Below, piece after piece: positions 25,093 to 34,738 of a stretch of DNA of 64,000 nucleotides; position 1 is the stretch's first letter; each line of letters opens with the position of its first letter. The stretch spans positions 806,001 through 870,000 of the forward strand of contig NZ_CP014223.1 in assembly GCF_001561955.1 (NCBI RefSeq). The letters are read 5' to 3'. The notes under the pieces were generated by a model. It was given only the letters and a program-made list of their open reading frames with translations, searched no databases and was not told the origin of the DNA. The stretch is from Anaerotignum propionicum DSM 1682 (lineage in GTDB: Bacteria > Bacillota > Clostridia > Lachnospirales > Anaerotignaceae). Both the position numbers and the translations under genes were made by a program.

Positions 25093-27201
25093 ATGTACGA
25101 AAAAATTTCTATACCCGAAATCTTTGGAATGAATGTATTCAATGACGCAATGATGCGCGAACATTTGCCAAAGCAAGTCTACAAGGAATTAAAGAACACC
25201 ATTGAAAGAGGAGAAATGTTGAATTCCTCTATCGCAGATATTATTGCAAATGCCATGAAGGACTGGGCTGTGGAAAGAGGGGCAACCCATTATACCCATT
25301 GGTTTCAACCTATGACAGGAATTACCGCAGAAAAGCATGATTCCTTTTTGACAGCGCCCATAAATGGAAAGGCAATTATGGAGTTTTCAGGCAAGGAGTT
25401 AATCAAAGGGGAATCTGATGCATCATCCTTTCCTTCCGGCGGTTTGCGTGCAACCTTTGAGGCAAGAGGCTATACGGCGTGGGACTGTACATCACCTGCA
25501 TTTTTAAGAGAGGATGCGGCAGGAATTACTCTATATATTCCAACAGCTTTTTGCTCCTATACAGGGGAAGCATTGGATAAAAAAACTCCGTTGCTCCGTT
25601 CTGTTGAGGCTGTTTCCAAACAGGCTATTCGTATTTTGCATTTGTTTGGGAACACAACTGCAAAGAGAATTAATGTATATTCAGGAGCAGAACAGGAGTA
25701 CTTCTTGATTGACCGCACGTTGTATCAGCAGAGAAAAGATTTGATTTTTACAGGAAGAACTCTTTTTGGCGCGGCGCCACCAAAGGGTCAGGAATTGGAT
25801 GACCATTATTTTGGCAGTATTAAAGAAAGAGTTGCGTGCTTTATGCGAGAGCTAAACATAGAGCTTTGGAAACTTGGTGTGACTGCAAAAACACAGCATA
25901 ATGAAGTAGCTCCTGCACAGCACGAACTTGCACCTATTTATGATGATTGCAACCGTGCCGCTGACCATAACCAATTGGTAATGGAGGCAATGAAGCGTAT
26001 TGCGGGACATCATAATCTGACTTGTTTACTTCACGAAAAGCCCTTTGCAGGTGTGAATGGCAGTGGCAAGCATAATAACTGGTCTTTGGGAACGGATGAC
26101 GGGCAGAATCTTTTGGATCCCGGTAAAACACCTCATGAAAATGCTCAATTTTTAGTGTTTTTAACTGCAATTATCAAGGGTGTGGATAAATATTCTGAGC
26201 TGTTGCGATTGGCAGCAGCTAACCCCGGCAATGACCATCGCTTGGGTAAGCAGGAAGCCCCTCCGGCTATTATTTCTATTTTTCTGGGAGATCAGCTTTT
26301 AGATATTTTTGATCAGATTGAGCATGGTGGAGCGACCAGCAGCATTCAGGGTGGAAAAATGCGTGTTGGTGTAAATACCCTTCCGTATTTGAAGAGAGAT
26401 GCAACTGACCGAAACAGAACTTCTCCGTTTGCGTTTACTGGAAATAAGTTTGAGTTCCGTATGCCTCCATCCTCCGGTTCTATTTCAGGTCCTAATTTTG
26501 TATTGAATACCATTGTTGCCGATGTTTTGGCGGAGTTTGCCGATGAATTGGAGAAGGCGGAGGATTTCAATACGGCGGTACATGAATTAATCAGAAAAAC
26601 CTATGCAGACCATAAGCGCATTATTTTTGATGGAAATGGCTATGCTGAAGAGTGGTTGCAAGAGGCAGAGAGCAGAGGACTTAGCAATATTACAAATATG
26701 GTGGATTCCATTCCTTATTTGGTAGATGAAAAAGCCATCGCGCTATTTGAACGTCATAAGGTATTGAACCGTGTGGAATTGCATTCCCGCTCTGAAATTT
26801 TGTATGAAACTTATATTAAACAAATCAACATAGAGGCAAGAGCGATGATTGATATTGCTTCTAAGCAAATTCGCCCTGCCATCGTAAAATATGCAGGCGA
26901 AGTTGCAACCTCTCTGGCTGCCATGAAAGCAGCAGGTTTTGATGCGTCTGTAGAGGAAGAACTGCTGATGGAAATCAATGATAATATGAAAGCTTTCCAA
27001 GAGGCATTGAAACATCTGTCTGAAGTTACCCAAGAGGCGGCTAAGCTTAAGAATAATAGCAAATTGCAAGCGATTTTCTATCGTGATCAAGTATTTAAGG
27101 TAATGGAAGAATTGCGTAAGCCAGCGGATAGACTAGAGTTTTTGGTAGATGAAAAAGCGTGGCCTTTCCCTACCTATGGTGAGTTGCTATATAACGTATG
27201 A
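25093..27201 (+). CDS. glnN: Glutamine synthetase type III
   Basis: 702 residues, the length of GSIII (about 700-730) and far longer than GSI (about 450). It makes glutamine from glutamate, ammonia and ATP. GSIII signatures include EIFGMNVFN at the N-terminus, THWFQPMTG, SGAEQEYFLID with metal-binding Glu residues, QHNEVAPAQHELAP, and GVNGSGKHNNWSLGTDDG containing the nucleotide-binding loop. The C-terminal extension (about residues 560-690) is helical. It is a single-gene unit with its own promoter and terminator; no glutamine-sensing RNA was seen. Confidence 0.96.
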   Translation: MYEKISIPEIFGMNVFNDAMMREHLPKQVYKELKNTIERGEMLNSSIADIIANAMKDWAVERGATHYTHWFQPMTGITAEKHDSFLTAPINGKAIMEFSGKELIKGESDASSFPSGGLRATFEARGYTAWDCTSPAFLREDAAGITLYIPTAFCSYTGEALDKKTPLLRSVEAVSKQAIRILHLFGNTTAKRINVYSGAEQEYFLIDRTLYQQRKDLIFTGRTLFGAAPPKGQELDDHYFGSIKERVACFMRELNIELWKLGVTAKTQHNEVAPAQHELAPIYDDCNRAADHNQLVMEAMKRIAGHHNLTCLLHEKPFAGVNGSGKHNNWSLGTDDGQNLLDPGKTPHENAQFLVFLTAIIKGVDKYSELLRLAAANPGNDHRLGKQEAPPAIISIFLGDQLLDIFDQIEHGGATSSIQGGKMRVGVNTLPYLKRDATDRNRTSPFAFTGNKFEFRMPPSSGSISGPNFVLNTIVADVLAEFADELEKAEDFNTAVHELIRKTYADHKRIIFDGNGYAEEWLQEAESRGLSNITNMVDSIPYLVDEKAIALFERHKVLNRVELHSRSEILYETYIKQINIEARAMIDIASKQIRPAIVKYAGEVATSLAAMKAAGFDASVEEELLMEINDNMKAFQEALKHLSEVTQEAAKLKNNSKLQAIFYRDQVFKVMEELRKPADRLEFLVDEKAWPFPTYGELLYNV

Positions 27202-27231
27202 TAATCTTGTAGGACAACAGTAGGATTTTTA

Positions 27232-27283
27232 GAAAAACCCCCATTTTTTTCTCATAAATTTTGAGAATAATGGGGGTTTTTTT
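27232..27283 (+). terminator. Intrinsic terminator of glnN
   Basis: A long stem AAAAACCCCCATT/AATGGGGGTTTTT (about 27232-27245 with 27268-27283) with an inner CTCA/TGAG pairing ends in a T run. Confidence 0.9.
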
Positions 27284-27487
27284 GCGAAAACTAAAGCATA
27301 ACTCAATGCATGACGAAATGAATTTCGTTGTTTGACAAATAAAAATAATTATAAAAAATATGCATATAAATCAATAATAAATATAAAAAATTGCTAAAAG
27401 TTTTGCAGACATGTATTTTTTTTGAAAAATAAATAAATATTAAAAAATGTTTTTTTTAGATACCTGTGGAAAATACACTTTATTTTC
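27284..27487. other. Very AT-rich spacer
   Basis: Low-complexity A/T stretches and no coding evidence. The region from here to the ATPase gene totals about 400 bases, and its only recognisable element is the promoter at 27488-27516. Confidence 0.4.
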
Positions 27488-27516
27488 TTGCAAACCATAA
27501 ATGAATGCGCTATAAT
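27488..27516 (+). promoter_or_regulatory. Sigma-70 promoter of the ATPase-kor operon
   Basis: TTGCAA (27488-27493), 17 bases, TATAAT (27511-27516). The leader of about 160 bases that follows is AT-rich and shows no clear structure. Confidence 0.8.
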
Positions 27517-27685
27517 GTATACACAGAATAGTGGATTGAAACAAGTTATTATTTATTTATCATTAAAAATAAGAAGTTAAATTTATTTTTTTTGGTACAT
27601 ATAAACATTAAAATGACTATTATATACAAATTGCACATTTTTTAGTACATTTAATGGAGTTTGTTTAAAAAATGAGGTGAATCCA

Positions 27686-28420
27686 ATGCTCAACACGATG
27701 CTCATTGAAAAAGAAAGAATACAAAGAATCAATGAAAATAAAAGGATAATTGATGATAAAAGAATTCGTATTATTACCGGTCACTACGGTAGTGGCAAGA
27801 CTGAGTTCGCAGTGAACTATGCTATGAAACTCGCAGGAAATAACCGAAAGGTTGCCATTGCCGATTTAGATATCGTAAATGTTTATTTTCGCTCTAGGGA
27901 AAAAAAGAAGGAATTAGAAAAGGCAGGTATTTTGGTGATATCCTCTTCAATTGAGGGGGACGGGCTGGATGTACCTGCAGTTTCTGCGGCTATGACAATG
28001 CCTGCGAGGGATCACAGCTTTGATTACATTGTTGACTTGGGGGGAAACGATGTGGGGACAAAGGTGCTTGGTCGTTTAAAACCTATTTTGGACCATGCGG
28101 AAGTAGATTTTTTTATGGTTGTCAATGCGTATCGTCCTGATACGTCCACACCAGAGGGGATTATCGAGCAAATGGAGAAGCTTGAGTTTTCATCGGGTTT
28201 GAAGGTGACAGGTTTCATTAACAATACAAACCTGATTCGAGAGACCACTCCACAGTGTCTTTTGGACGGGGATAGGGTTTTGAGAGAGGTAACAAAGCAA
28301 ACAGGAATTCCTGTAAGGTATGTTTCTTATGTTGAGGAATTAATGACGGAAGAGATACCCCAAGGGCTTTCCGGTGAGTTGTTCCCTATGAAGTTTTATA
28401 TGAGAAAAACCTGGATGTAA
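27686..28420 (+). CDS. P-loop ATPase linked to 2-oxoacid:ferredoxin oxidoreductase genes
   Basis: 244 residues from the ATG at 27686, with GAGGTG six bases upstream. Walker A reads GHYGSGKTEFAVNYA near residues 33-47, followed by ADLDIVNVYFRSRE and DLGGNDVG, the layout of MinD/CobQ-type nucleotide-binding proteins. There are no Fe-S motifs and no membrane helices. It lies 28 bases before the ferredoxin gene of the kor cluster and shares its promoter, a neighbourhood I recall from other clostridia. That suggests a role in assembling or regulating the oxidoreductase; not proven. Confidence 0.75.
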   Translation: MLNTMLIEKERIQRINENKRIIDDKRIRIITGHYGSGKTEFAVNYAMKLAGNNRKVAIADLDIVNVYFRSREKKKELEKAGILVISSSIEGDGLDVPAVSAAMTMPARDHSFDYIVDLGGNDVGTKVLGRLKPILDHAEVDFFMVVNAYRPDTSTPEGIIEQMEKLEFSSGLKVTGFINNTNLIRETTPQCLLDGDRVLREVTKQTGIPVRYVSYVEELMTEEIPQGLSGELFPMKFYMRKTWM

Positions 28421-28448
28421 ATTTAAATATTTATGGAGGTGTATTTGA

Positions 28449-28664
28449 ATGGCAAAAGGTAGAGTAATCATTAACGAAACGCTCTGTAAGGGCTGTGAAC
28501 TTTGTGTTTCTGTTTGTCCAAAGCATGTGCTGAAGCTTTCCGAAACCAAAATTAATGCTGCAGGCTATAACCCTGCGGAATCAGTAAATGACGATTGTAT
28601 CGCTTGCACAAGCTGTGCAAAAATGTGTCCAGACTGTGCAATTACAGTAGAAAAACTTGACTAA
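28449..28664 (+). CDS. korD: 2-oxoacid:ferredoxin oxidoreductase delta (ferredoxin) subunit
   Basis: 71 residues with two complete [4Fe-4S] motifs, CKGCELCVSVCPKHV and CIACTSCAKMCPDCAI. It is the electron-carrying subunit of a four-subunit KOR/VOR-type enzyme and passes electrons from the thiamine-bound intermediate to free ferredoxin. It has a GGAGGTG ribosome site and lies just upstream of korA. Confidence 0.9.
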   Translation: MAKGRVIINETLCKGCELCVSVCPKHVLKLSETKINAAGYNPAESVNDDCIACTSCAKMCPDCAITVEKLD

Positions 28665-28683
28665 CAGAGAGGAGGAAATTTCA

Positions 28684-29742
28684 ATGGCAAAGGTTTTAAT
28701 GAAAGGCAATGAAGCAGTTGGTAAGGCAGCGATTGAGGCGGGTTGCAGATACTTTTTTGGCTATCCGATAACTCCTCAGAGTGAAGTTCCAGAATACTTA
28801 TCCAGCGAATTACCCAAGGTTGGTGGCGTGTTTGTTCAGGCTGAGTCTGAAGTTGCGGCAATCAACATGGTTTATGGTGCTGCAGGTGCAGGCGCTCGTG
28901 TTTTAACGAGTTCTTCTTCCCCCGGTATTGCTTTGAAGCAGGAAGGCATTGGCTATATTTCTAATGCTGGTTTACCTGCAGTTATTATTAATATGATGCG
29001 TGGCGGCCCTGGTTTGGGTACAATTCAACCCGGTCAGGCTGACTATAACATGACTGTAAAAGGCGGTTCCAACGGTGACTATCATGATATCGTTTTGGCA
29101 CCTGCATCCGTACAGGAAGCTGTTGATATGGTTATGGAAGCTTTTGATTTGGCTGATTACTACGGTACACCAGTTATCATTTTGGCTGACGGCTTGATTG
29201 GTCAGATGATGGAGCCCGTTGAATTTAATTATGTTTGCAAAAAAGAATTGCCTCCTAAAGACTGGGCATTGACTGGCAAGGGCGATGGCGAGAAGCATAT
29301 GGTAGAAAACTTGGTTATCGAAGCTGCTGATTGTGAAGCTTGGAACAAGAGACATTTTGAGAAATATGCGAAGATTGAAGCTAATGAGCAGGCTTGGGAA
29401 GAATACATGATGGATGATGCAGAATACGCATTTGTATCCTATGGTACATCCTCCAGAATCGTAAGAACTGCAATCAGCTATTTAAGAGAAGAAGGCTTCA
29501 AGGTTGGTATGATTAGACCAAAAACATTATGGCCTTTCCCTGTAAATGCTTTTGATAAATGGGACAAGAACATTAAAAAATATCTTGACGTGGAAATGAG
29601 CATGGGACAGATGGTTCAGGATGTTGCTTATGCTTGTAACGACAAAAATAAAATTGAGTTCTATGGCAGAACAGGTGGTATCGTTCCTGCAGTAGATGAA
29701 ATTGTTGAGTTTGGTAAGAAAGTTATGGGAGGTGACAAATAA
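28684..29742 (+). CDS. korA: 2-oxoacid:ferredoxin oxidoreductase alpha subunit (KOR/VOR type)
   Basis: 352 residues from the ATG at 28684 behind GAGGAGG. The pyrimidine-binding domain of the PFOR family is at the N-terminus (KVLMKGNEAVGKAAIEAGCR, FGYPITPQSEVPEY), followed by the QAESEVAAINMVYGAAGAGA block and a transketolase-C-like domain in the last 120 residues (RIVRTAISYLREEGFKVGMI). The substrate, 2-oxoglutarate or a branched 2-oxoacid from amino-acid breakdown, cannot be settled from sequence alone. The stop overlaps the korB start by one base. Confidence 0.92.
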   Translation: MAKVLMKGNEAVGKAAIEAGCRYFFGYPITPQSEVPEYLSSELPKVGGVFVQAESEVAAINMVYGAAGAGARVLTSSSSPGIALKQEGIGYISNAGLPAVIINMMRGGPGLGTIQPGQADYNMTVKGGSNGDYHDIVLAPASVQEAVDMVMEAFDLADYYGTPVIILADGLIGQMMEPVEFNYVCKKELPPKDWALTGKGDGEKHMVENLVIEAADCEAWNKRHFEKYAKIEANEQAWEEYMMDDAEYAFVSYGTSSRIVRTAISYLREEGFKVGMIRPKTLWPFPVNAFDKWDKNIKKYLDVEMSMGQMVQDVAYACNDKNKIEFYGRTGGIVPAVDEIVEFGKKVMGGDK

Positions 29743-30494
29743 TGGCAGTTATATTTCAAAAACCCAAAGCTTTAACTGATGTAAAATTGCATTATTGTCC
29801 TGGTTGTGCACATGGTATCGTTCACAGACTTGTAGCAGAAGTTTTAGAAGAAATGGGCGAAGACAAAAACGCAATTGCAGCAGTTCCTGTTGGTTGTGCT
29901 GTATTTGCAAACAAATATTTCAATTTTGATGCAATTCAGTGTGCACATGGTCGTGCTCCCGCAACTGCAACTGGTATCAAAAGAGTACATCCCGATAAAT
30001 TGGTTATGACATATCAGGGTGACGGTGACTTGGCTTCCATCGGTACTGCAGAAATCGTTCATGCAGCTGCAAGAGGGGAAAAAATCACCACCGTTTTCAT
30101 CAACAATGGTATTTATGGTATGACAGGCGGTCAGATGGCGCCTACTACATTGCCAGGCATGAAGGCAACAACTGCAAAGGCTGGCCGTGATCCTAAAATC
30201 AACGGTAACCCCATCCGTGTTTCCGAAATGCTTGCAACTTTAGATGGTCCTGCTTACATCGAAAGAGTAAGTATCTCCACACCTGCTCAGGTTACTCAGG
30301 CAAAAAAGGCAATTAGAAAAGCTTTTGAAATTCAGAAACAAGGTCTTGGCTTTACATTTGTAGAGGTTGTTTCTACTTGTCCTACAAACTGGGGTCTTAC
30401 ACCTGTAAAATCTATGGAATTTGTAAGAGAAAAAATGATCCCTTACTATCCTCTTGGCGTTTACAAGGACATCACTGCAGAGGAGGGCAAATAA
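29742..30494 (+). CDS. korB: 2-oxoacid:ferredoxin oxidoreductase beta (TPP) subunit
   Basis: 250 residues. The thiamine diphosphate motif GDGDLASIGTAEIVHAAARG continues to NNGIYGMTGGQM, and the N-terminus has the CPGCAHG motif and a Cys (VGCAVF) associated with this family. It binds TPP and decarboxylates the 2-oxoacid. Strong codon bias shared with korA and korC suggests high expression. It overlaps korA by one base and is separated from korC by one base. Confidence 0.92.
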   Translation: MAVIFQKPKALTDVKLHYCPGCAHGIVHRLVAEVLEEMGEDKNAIAAVPVGCAVFANKYFNFDAIQCAHGRAPATATGIKRVHPDKLVMTYQGDGDLASIGTAEIVHAAARGEKITTVFINNGIYGMTGGQMAPTTLPGMKATTAKAGRDPKINGNPIRVSEMLATLDGPAYIERVSISTPAQVTQAKKAIRKAFEIQKQGLGFTFVEVVSTCPTNWGLTPVKSMEFVREKMIPYYPLGVYKDITAEEGK

Positions 30495-30495
30495 T

Positions 30496-31050
30496 ATGAA
30501 TACACAGAGAATTTGTTGTGCAGGTTTCGGCGGTCAGGGTACACTTTCCATGGGTAAAATCTTGGCTTACGCAGGCATGTTAGAGGGTCATGAGGTTTCA
30601 TGGTGCCCCTCCTATGGTCCTGAAATGCGTGGTGGTACAGCGAACTGCCATGTTATTGTATCTGATGAACCAATTGGCTCTCCAGTAATCACCAGTGATG
30701 CAAATTGCGTGATTGCAATGAATCAGCCTTCTTTAGATAAATTTGTTGACATCCTTGGTGATGGCGGCGTTCTGATTGCAAATGCTGATTTGGCTGTTTT
30801 GAAGGAAGACAGAAGCAATATCCAAGTGATGAATGTTCCTGCAAACTCCATGGCTACACAGGAATTTGGCAGTGCAAAATTGGCAAACATTATTCTTTTG
30901 GGCGCTGTTATTCAGGCAACCGGTTCTGTAAAAGTGGAAAGCATTGATGATGCATTTGCTCATGTTTTCGGGGGCGCGAAGGCAAAATTTATCCCTGATA
31001 ACAAGAAGGCATTTGAAATTGGCTTCGAATTTGCGAAAAATTACAAATAA
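30496..31050 (+). CDS. korC: 2-oxoacid:ferredoxin oxidoreductase gamma subunit
   Basis: 184 residues from the ATG at 30496 behind AGGAGGG. The gamma domain motifs [20 protein letters not shown] and [22 protein letters not shown] are diagnostic; this subunit shapes the CoA site. It completes the korDABC set and is followed by a strong terminator. Confidence 0.92.
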   Translation: MNTQRICCAGFGGQGTLSMGKILAYAGMLEGHEVSWCPSYGPEMRGGTANCHVIVSDEPIGSPVITSDANCVIAMNQPSLDKFVDILGDGGVLIANADLAVLKEDRSNIQVMNVPANSMATQEFGSAKLANIILLGAVIQATGSVKVESIDDAFAHVFGGAKAKFIPDNKKAFEIGFEFAKNYK

Positions 31051-31076
31051 CACTATTTGATCCTAAATATTGACGG

Positions 31077-31113
31077 CCTTTTGGCAGGGGAAACCCTGCC
31101 AAAAGGTTTTTTT
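31077..31113 (+). terminator. Intrinsic terminator of the kor operon
   Basis: The 13-bp stem CCTTTTGGCAGGG/CCCTGCCAAAAGG (31077-31089 with 31094-31106) with a GAAA loop is followed by TTTTTTT. Confidence 0.95.
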
Positions 31114-31453
31114 ATTGTAAAAAAGCATTCCGTACTGATGGCAGATATGATATAATTATAAAAATAAATGTTTCATAAAAGTAAATCTGAAGAGTAAGAA
31201 GCAGCAATAAAGAGCTGTGAGAGGTACCTTCTGAAATGCCTATAGTATAGAGTTTATTGAGCATATTTTTTACTTGAGATATTTATTAAAAATGTATAGT
31301 TATAAACGGCATTCTATAAAAATGCAAGATTGCATTGCATTTTTATTTCGAGATAATAACGAGTACGCTTGGAACAAGTCTTTGTAGGGTATTTTAAAAA
31401 CTTGTGCAAGTTTTGCATATTTTGTAAAGGGCGAGGGAGAGGAGTGCAGTTTT
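31114..31453 (+). promoter_or_regulatory. Leader region of zapA with hairpin
   Basis: A TATAAT-like -10 at 31151-31156 lacks a clear -35. ATAAAAATGCA pairs with TGCATTTTTAT (31316-31326 with 31336-31346) and is followed by more T, so it may be an attenuator or the end of a short RNA. No coding sequence was found in this 340-base stretch. Confidence 0.35.
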
Positions 31454-32053
31454 TTGAAGAACAGAATTAAAATTATTGTAGATGGAAAGTCCTTTACGCT
31501 TGTGGGGGAAGAGACGGAAATGCATATGCAGGCAGTTGCCTCATACATAGATGATAAAATAGTGGAAATTCGTAAAAATGCTGCGGCTGTGAAGATGGAT
31601 ACCAGCCTTGCTTATGTTTTGGCGGCTTTAAACGTTGCAGATGATTATTTTAAAGAAAAAGAAAAAGTGGCCGAGCTTGAGGGTCGTAATTTAGGTTTGA
31701 GCACCAGGCTTGAGGAGCTGGTTTTTCAGTTGGATGAAGCGAGGCTGGAGATTGCTGAATTAAAAGAGAATTTTAATCAGGCGGAGAAAGAGATTCAGGT
31801 AATTGACAATCCATCGCTTGAAGAGTTTGGAAAAGTATTTGAAATAGATTTTGAAGAAAAGCTTGATGATAAGAAGGAAGAGGCGCTTGAAGAAAGCAAG
31901 GAGGAAAAACCTGAAACCAGCGAAGAACCGAAAGTTGAACCTCATTTACAAACGGAGGAAAAACCCCATTTTTATCCTATGGGATTAAAGGGGGGACAGG
32001 CAGAGCGGATTATGACCCAAAAAGCAAAAAGAGGGAAACGTCGTAGAAAATAG
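31454..32053 (+). CDS. zapA: ZapA-family cell division protein with charged C-terminal extension
   Basis: 199 residues, TTG start with GGAG nine bases upstream. The first 65 residues are the ZapA domain (KNRIKIIVDGKSFTLVGEE, MQAVASYIDDKIVEI, LAALNVADDYFKEKEK), followed by a coiled coil to about residue 118. ZapA bundles FtsZ filaments at mid-cell. Typical ZapA is about 85-105 residues; here an acidic then Lys/Arg-rich low-complexity tail ending AKRGKRRRK is added. The tail's role is unknown. It precedes wall-synthesis genes. Confidence 0.85.
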   Translation: MKNRIKIIVDGKSFTLVGEETEMHMQAVASYIDDKIVEIRKNAAAVKMDTSLAYVLAALNVADDYFKEKEKVAELEGRNLGLSTRLEELVFQLDEARLEIAELKENFNQAEKEIQVIDNPSLEEFGKVFEIDFEEKLDDKKEEALEESKEEKPETSEEPKVEPHLQTEEKPHFYPMGLKGGQAERIMTQKAKRGKRRRK

Positions 32054-32163
32054 GTTATACTTTGTAAAGTATTCTAGAAAAAGGTTAAGCGAAAAACTAT
32101 TGAGATAGATTGTTCAGACAAATCATTAAATTATTTTAGAATAATAAAGAATAAGAGCGTCAG

Positions 32164-32203
32164 ACCTTTCGTTATTATAAAACGAAAGGTGATTTGCTTT
32201 TTT
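32164..32203 (+). terminator. Intrinsic terminator after zapA
   Basis: ACCTTTCGTT pairs with AACGAAAGGT (32164-32173 with 32181-32190); a T run (TTTTTT) begins seven bases further on. Confidence 0.7.
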
Positions 32204-32304
32204 GGTAATAATAAACTAGATATTGAAGGCAAAAGCGTTCATTTTATAGAAACTTTAAGAGTAAGTAAACAAAATGGACTGCTTTTTTAGAGAGGAGAAT
32301 GAAA

Positions 32305-34734
32305 ATGTCTGCAAGGAATAAGCCTGAATTATTGGCTCCAGCAGGCTCTATGGAGAGTTTGAAGGCGGCAGTAAACAATGGTTGTGATGCCGTTTATTTA
32401 GGAGGAAAGCTCTTTAGTGCCAGACAGTTTGCGGGGAATTTCTCATTGGAGGAATTGGAAGAGGCATGTGATTACTGTCACTTAAGAGGGGTAAAGGTAT
32501 ATGTGACGATAAATACATTATATAAGGATGAAGAATTAAAAGAATTGCTTGGTTTTGTTGGGAAACTATTCAAGATGGGCGTTGATGCTCTTATTATCCA
32601 AGATAGTGGGGCGGCAAAATTAATTCGTGAAAACTATCCAGATTTACCATTGCATGCCAGTACACAAATGACAGCAAACTCATTGGAGGATGTTAGATAT
32701 TTGGAGAGCTTGGGATTTTCTAAAATTGTGTTAAGCCGTGAGCTTTCCTTAGAAGAAATCAGTGAAATTACACAACAAGCAGAGGCAGAAATTGAAACCT
32801 TTATTCATGGAGCGTTGTGTGTTTGTTATTCCGGGCAGTGCCTCATGAGCAGTATTTTGGGAGGAAGGAGCGGCAACCGTGGACGGTGTGCTCAAACCTG
32901 TCGTTTGCCCTATACTCTTTACAAAGGTGCGGACAAATTGCAAGAGGGCTACCTGCTTTCTCCAAAGGATATTCAGACAGTGACGATTTTGCCCCAACTG
33001 ATAGAGGCTGGCATTGCTTCTTTGAAAATTGAGGGGCGCATGAAAAATCCCGAATATGTGGCGGGAGTTACTGGAATTTACCGTAAATATATCGATTTGT
33101 ATTTTGATGACCCTGACCATTATCAGGTTTCATCTGAGGATATAAAGGCTTTGACTCAGCTATTTAACCGTGGAGGTTTCACTGAGGGTTATTATACCTC
33201 TGCCGGCGGTAAGGATATGATGAGCATTGAAAGACCCAAAACTTGGGGATTAAAAGTTGGTATTGTGGATAGCTACATTCCTAAGCATAACCGTGTAACC
33301 ATTCGTACCAGAGAAGCCTTGGTACCAGGGGATGGTATTGAGATTTGGACAGCGAAGGAACCTCATGTAGGCACCAATATATCTAAAGCCTCTAAAGCCG
33401 GCGAGGTCATTTCTTTGGCTATAGAAGGGGATATTCAAAAAAACGATGTGGTTTATCGTACGTACGGAAAGGCATTAAATGACGCATTGCGCAAAACTTG
33501 GGAGAGGGACAGTCGTAAAAAATCCATTTGGGGACTGCTGAAAGTTAAGAAAGGCCAGCCATTGGCGTTACAGTTATGGGACATGAGTGGCAGTAATATT
33601 TATGTAACAGGAGATATGGTGGAATCAGCTGCAAATCAGCCTACTTCTTTGGAAAAGCTAAAGCAGCAAATAGAAAAAATGGGGGCAACCTCTTTTGTGC
33701 TTGAGGCATTGGAGATTGATGGGGATGACGACATCTATGTGAGTGTTGGTGCATTGAATCAATTGAGAAGAATGGCTGTTGAGGCTTTGGAAGAAGCTAT
33801 TTTGAAAAAGTCAAAAAGACAAGAGATCCAAAAGGGCATAAAAGAGGAAAAAGAAAAAAGCTCTTATATTCTTCAGAAAAAACTCCATGCTTTGGTTACG
33901 GAGTTTTCACAGTTAGAGGCCATTGTGGGTACAAAGGGGCTTAAGGTGATTTATTTTGAAGCTTCTGCGGAAATGGAGAGAATGTTACCTCAAGCATTAA
34001 AGCTTTGCAATAGTTTTGATGTTAGTCTATATGCCGCATTGCCCAAAATCAGTAGACAATGGCGCAAGGATATTGAGGATGCCATGGTGGAATGCTTGAA
34101 AAAAACGGAGATTGATGGATTTTTGGTGCGTTCTGCGGGTCAGTTTGGTTTAGTAAAGGACAGTGGGAAGAAAATCACGGTGGATTATACGTTAAATGTA
34201 ATGAATGAAGAAGGCGTTGCTTTTTGGAAACAGCAGGGCGCCGACAGTGTATGTCTATCTGTGGAAGCGAATCTAAAGGAGATCAATGCCATGGGAGATA
34301 AGGACTGTGAAATGGTGGTTTATGGGTATCTTCCTCTTATGAAAACGCAACAATGTCCCATCGGCAACTTTACAGGCGAGAAAGAAGGGCATTTTTATTG
34401 TTCTGAAAAGAATAATACGGAGTTGTATTTCTTGAAGGATAGAAAGGGTCTAAAGTTTCCTTTAATGACAGATTGTGAGCGTTGCGTTTGTACGGTATTA
34501 AACAGTAAGCCGTTATTTACGCTGAAATTTTATGACGAAATTTTAGAAAGTGTAACAGGAAGTGTGCGCTTGGAATTTACAAAGGAGGGGATCGGCCGTG
34601 CAGCAAGAATAACCAAGGCATATGCTGAAATGACCCAAGACCCTAATAAAATTAGCTCAGAAACAAGAAGCCTATTGGAAGAAATGAGAGAAAAAGGGAA
34701 TACGAAAGGACATTTCTTCCGCGGAGTGGAGTGA
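32305..34734 (+). CDS. Peptidase U32 family protein with DUF3656-type C-terminal region
   Basis: 809 residues from the ATG at 32305, the start with correct spacing to AGAGGAG. The U32 domain (about residues 1-330) has KPELLAPAGSMESLKAAVNNG, DAVYLGGKLFSARQFAGNF and the family signature ETFIHGALCVCYSGQCLMSS with GNRGRCAQTCR. The four Cys in this stretch fit Fe-S binding. U32 proteins include RlhA and TrhP, which hydroxylate RNA, so peptidase activity should not be assumed. The long C-terminal half is the large clostridial form. It is followed after four bases by the SEDS gene. Confidence 0.88.
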   Translation: MSARNKPELLAPAGSMESLKAAVNNGCDAVYLGGKLFSARQFAGNFSLEELEEACDYCHLRGVKVYVTINTLYKDEELKELLGFVGKLFKMGVDALIIQDSGAAKLIRENYPDLPLHASTQMTANSLEDVRYLESLGFSKIVLSRELSLEEISEITQQAEAEIETFIHGALCVCYSGQCLMSSILGGRSGNRGRCAQTCRLPYTLYKGADKLQEGYLLSPKDIQTVTILPQLIEAGIASLKIEGRMKNPEYVAGVTGIYRKYIDLYFDDPDHYQVSSEDIKALTQLFNRGGFTEGYYTSAGGKDMMSIERPKTWGLKVGIVDSYIPKHNRVTIRTREALVPGDGIEIWTAKEPHVGTNISKASKAGEVISLAIEGDIQKNDVVYRTYGKALNDALRKTWERDSRKKSIWGLLKVKKGQPLALQLWDMSGSNIYVTGDMVESAANQPTSLEKLKQQIEKMGATSFVLEALEIDGDDDIYVSVGALNQLRRMAVEALEEAILKKSKRQEIQKGIKEEKEKSSYILQKKLHALVTEFSQLEAIVGTKGLKVIYFEASAEMERMLPQALKLCNSFDVSLYAALPKISRQWRKDIEDAMVECLKKTEIDGFLVRSAGQFGLVKDSGKKITVDYTLNVMNEEGVAFWKQQGADSVCLSVEANLKEINAMGDKDCEMVVYGYLPLMKTQQCPIGNFTGEKEGHFYCSEKNNTELYFLKDRKGLKFPLMTDCERCVCTVLNSKPLFTLKFYDEILESVTGSVRLEFTKEGIGRAARITKAYAEMTQDPNKISSETRSLLEEMREKGNTKGHFFRGVE

Positions 34735-34738
34735 GGAT

